DNA of 64,000 nt, from assembly GCF_902859915.1 (NCBI RefSeq), contig NZ_CADIKK010000027.1:1-64000 (forward strand), read 5' to 3'. The notes below the pieces were generated by a model. The model saw only the letters and a list, made by a program, of their open reading frames with translations. It made no database searches and had not been told where the DNA came from. Every line of letters starts with the position of its first letter. Within the stretch, counting starts at the first letter, position 1. Source of the DNA: Paraburkholderia ultramafica (GTDB taxonomy: Bacteria > Pseudomonadota > Gammaproteobacteria > Burkholderiales > Burkholderiaceae). The position numbers were made by a program, and so were the translations under genes. Positions 62,310 to 64,000 of the stretch are shown here, piece after piece.

Positions 62310-64000
62310 GCGTCGCGCCGCTCTCCTCGTTCGCCGCCTTCGACGTCTCGAAGAGCGATCGCACGGATGCGCTGACGATCGTCGGCCTGACGGTCACGTA
62401 CCGGATCCGCGGACGCGATCGCGAAGTGCTTCAGGACGTCTCGTTTCGCGTGCGGCGCGGCGAAGCGTACGGGCTCGTCGGCGAATCGGGCTGCGGCAAA
62501 TCGACGGTCGCGATGGCGGCGGTCCGCTACCTGCCGCGCAACGGCAAAGTGAAGGCGGGCAAGATCGCGATCGCCGGCGCGGACGTGCAGAAGCTCGACG
62601 CCGACGCGCTCCGCAACCTGCGCGCCAAGACGGTGTCGATGGTCTATCAGGATCCGGCGCGCGCGTTGAATCCGTCGCTGACTGTCGCGCGGCAAGTCTC
62701 CGAAGCCTTCGAAGCCGCCGGCATCGCGCCCGCCGAAGCGTTGCAACGCACGCTGGACATGCTCAAGCGCGTGCGCATCCCCGCGCCCGAGCGGGTGATG
62801 GACAGCTATCCTCATCAATTGTCGGGCGGCATGCAGCAACGTGTGGTGATCGCAATGGCGCTCGCGTCGAACCCCGCGCTGCTGATTCTCGACGAACCGA
62901 CCACCGGCCTCGACGCCACCGTCGAAGCGGAAGTGCTCGACCTCGTCGCGCAGCTGCGCGAGGAACTCGGCACCGCCGTGCTCTTCATCAGCCACAACCT
63001 CGCGGTGATCGGGCGCATGTGCGAGCGCGTCGGCGTGCTTTACGCGGGCAAGCTGGTCGAAGAAGGCGCGACGCAGGACGTCTTCACGCGGCCGCGTCAT
63101 CCTTATACGGTCGGACTGTTGCGCTGCCTGCCCACCACCGGGCGCAGCAAGGACACCGAGCGGCTCGATACGATCGCAGGCGGCTTGCCGGCGCCGGGCT
63201 CGGTCACGCAAGGCTGCATTTACGCGGACCGCTGCCGCCTCGCCGACGAGCGCTGCCGCCGTGACGCGCCGCCGCCGTACCGCCTTAGCGCCGCGCACGG
63301 CGATCAGATGTCGCGTTGCCATTACCATGAGCGTGCGATCGAACTGCCGCGCGCGACCCCGGAAGCATTGTCCGAGGATCAGCGCGGCTCGCTGGAAGAC
63401 AAGCCTTCGACGCTCGTGCTGCGCGCGCGGAAACTCTCGAAGACGTTCCACGTCTCCGGCGGATCGCTGCGCGCGGTCGACGATGTCTCGATCGATCTCG
63501 TCGGCGGCGAGACGCTCGGCCTGGTCGGCGAATCGGGCAGCGGCAAGACCACGCTCGCCAAGCTGATGCTCGGCCTGCTCACGCCCGATGCGGGCAGCGT
63601 GCTCGAACTCGACGGCGCGCCGCTCGCCGCGCGTGTCACGCGGCGCAGCGACGAGCAGGTCAAGTCGCTGCAGATCGTGTTCCAGAATCCCGACTCGGCG
63701 CTCAATCGCGCGCATTCGGTGAAGCGGCTGATCGGCCGCGCGTTGTCGCGCCTCACGGCGTTGCGCGGCCCCGCGATCGACGAACGGCTCGCCACGCTGA
63801 GCGCCGCCGTGCGTTTGCCGGAACGCTATCTCGGCTCGCGCACGCGGCAGTTGTCGGGTGGACTCAAACAGCGCGTCGCGATTGCCCGCGCGTTTGCCGG
63901 CGAGCCGCGCGTGGTGGTCTGCGACGAGCCGACTTCCGCGCTCGATGTCTCCGTGCAGGCCGCGATCCTCAACCTGCTCGCCGATCTGCAACGCGAGCGC
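62306..64000 (+). CDS. Peptide ABC transporter fused ATPase (two domains; 3' end beyond window)
   Basis: At least 565 residues are present. The first cassette has GESGCGKSTVAMAAV, signature LSGGMQQRV and Walker B LLILDEPTTGLDA. An oligopeptide-type cysteine cluster follows (GCIYADRCRLADERCRR, then C-H-Y-H). The second cassette has GESGSGKTTLAKLMLG, signature LSGGLKQRVAIARAFAG and VVVCDEPTSALDVS. It fuses DppD- and DppF-like subunits. The gene continues past the right edge. Confidence 0.93.
   Translation, partial: MSVAPLSSFAAFDVSKSDRTDALTIVGLTVTYRIRGRDREVLQDVSFRVRRGEAYGLVGESGCGKSTVAMAAVRYLPRNGKVKAGKIAIAGADVQKLDADALRNLRAKTVSMVYQDPARALNPSLTVARQVSEAFEAAGIAPAEALQRTLDMLKRVRIPAPERVMDSYPHQLSGGMQQRVVIAMALASNPALLILDEPTTGLDATVEAEVLDLVAQLREELGTAVLFISHNLAVIGRMCERVGVLYAGKLVEEGATQDVFTRPRHPYTVGLLRCLPTTGRSKDTERLDTIAGGLPAPGSVTQGCIYADRCRLADERCRRDAPPPYRLSAAHGDQMSRCHYHERAIELPRATPEALSEDQRGSLEDKPSTLVLRARKLSKTFHVSGGSLRAVDDVSIDLVGGETLGLVGESGSGKTTLAKLMLGLLTPDAGSVLELDGAPLAARVTRRSDEQVKSLQIVFQNPDSALNRAHSVKRLIGRALSRLTALRGPAIDERLATLSAAVRLPERYLGSRTRQLSGGLKQRVAIARAFAGEPRVVVCDEPTSALDVSVQAAILNLLADLQRER

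Noticed and set aside
62147..63991. 614-codon minus-strand frame opposite the fused ATPase
   Set aside because: It has the same Arg/His/Asp-rich composition and no domain signal; the plus strand has paired Walker and signature motifs.

Overview
The window is a gene-dense, high-GC chromosomal segment of a betaproteobacterium, most likely Burkholderia sensu lato (Paraburkholderia). The evidence is gene content and protein similarity from memory: gsi, liv, ileS-lspA, coaBC-dut, clpS-clpA, an isolated second-type fusA, and GC-rich third codon positions throughout. No rRNA gene, intact tRNA gene, CRISPR array, transposase or intact prophage was seen. Most genes are housekeeping or nutrient-uptake genes. 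Mobile-element traces are limited to one possible integration scar near 2.5 kb and three short gene remnants.

Layout. 1-1.84 kb: a cut outer-membrane efflux lipoprotein gene divergent from its probable TetR regulator. 1.84-2.75 kb: a gene-free accessory stretch. 2.75-7.1 kb: an aromatic amino-acid permease, a secreted alpha/beta hydrolase and pyruvate oxidase poxB. 7.25-16.8 kb: one minus-strand operon, RpiR regulator-iaaA-gsiA-gsiB-gsiC-gsiD-DmpA-type peptidase-dppA, which couples glutathione/peptide import to three unrelated peptidases. 17-20.9 kb: an MFS remnant, rsuA, a tiny membrane protein, an SDR protein and a ferredoxin-reductase-type flavoprotein. 20.9-22.8 kb: argD behind a leader region that looks like a complete ribosome-dependent attenuator, then a truncated GNAT gene. 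22.8-28 kb: livKHMGF branched-chain amino-acid transporter. 28.5-37 kb: ispH-slpA, radC, rpmB-rpmG, nadB converging on nadA-nadC, and a fatty-acid desaturase. 37-48 kb: MscS channel, RsmB-type methyltransferase and purN; then ribF, ileS-lspA, coaBC, an LLM flavoprotein and dut. 48-53.9 kb: clpS-clpA, a cold-shock gene with a long leader, icd and rluE. 54.3-58.4 kb: a small secreted Ala/Lys/His-rich protein, a DUF192 protein, a stand-alone EF-G, a cupin and a nickel-transporter fragment. 58.7-64 kb: a second peptide ABC operon (Tat-exported binding protein, two permeases, fused double ATPase), cut by the window end.

The strongest candidate for something new is the argD leader at 20,986-21,165. 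A sigma70-like promoter places the transcript start at or next to the AUG of a 16-codon peptide with four consecutive arginine codons. The peptide stop codon sits just before a segment that can pair (10 bp, one bulge) with the 5' arm of a strong terminator upstream of argD. The geometry fits classical attenuation in which arginine starvation turns argD on. The gsi-peptidase operon is the second theme: the cell appears equipped to import glutathione or related peptides and cut L-, D- and isoaspartyl-linked products in one transcript.
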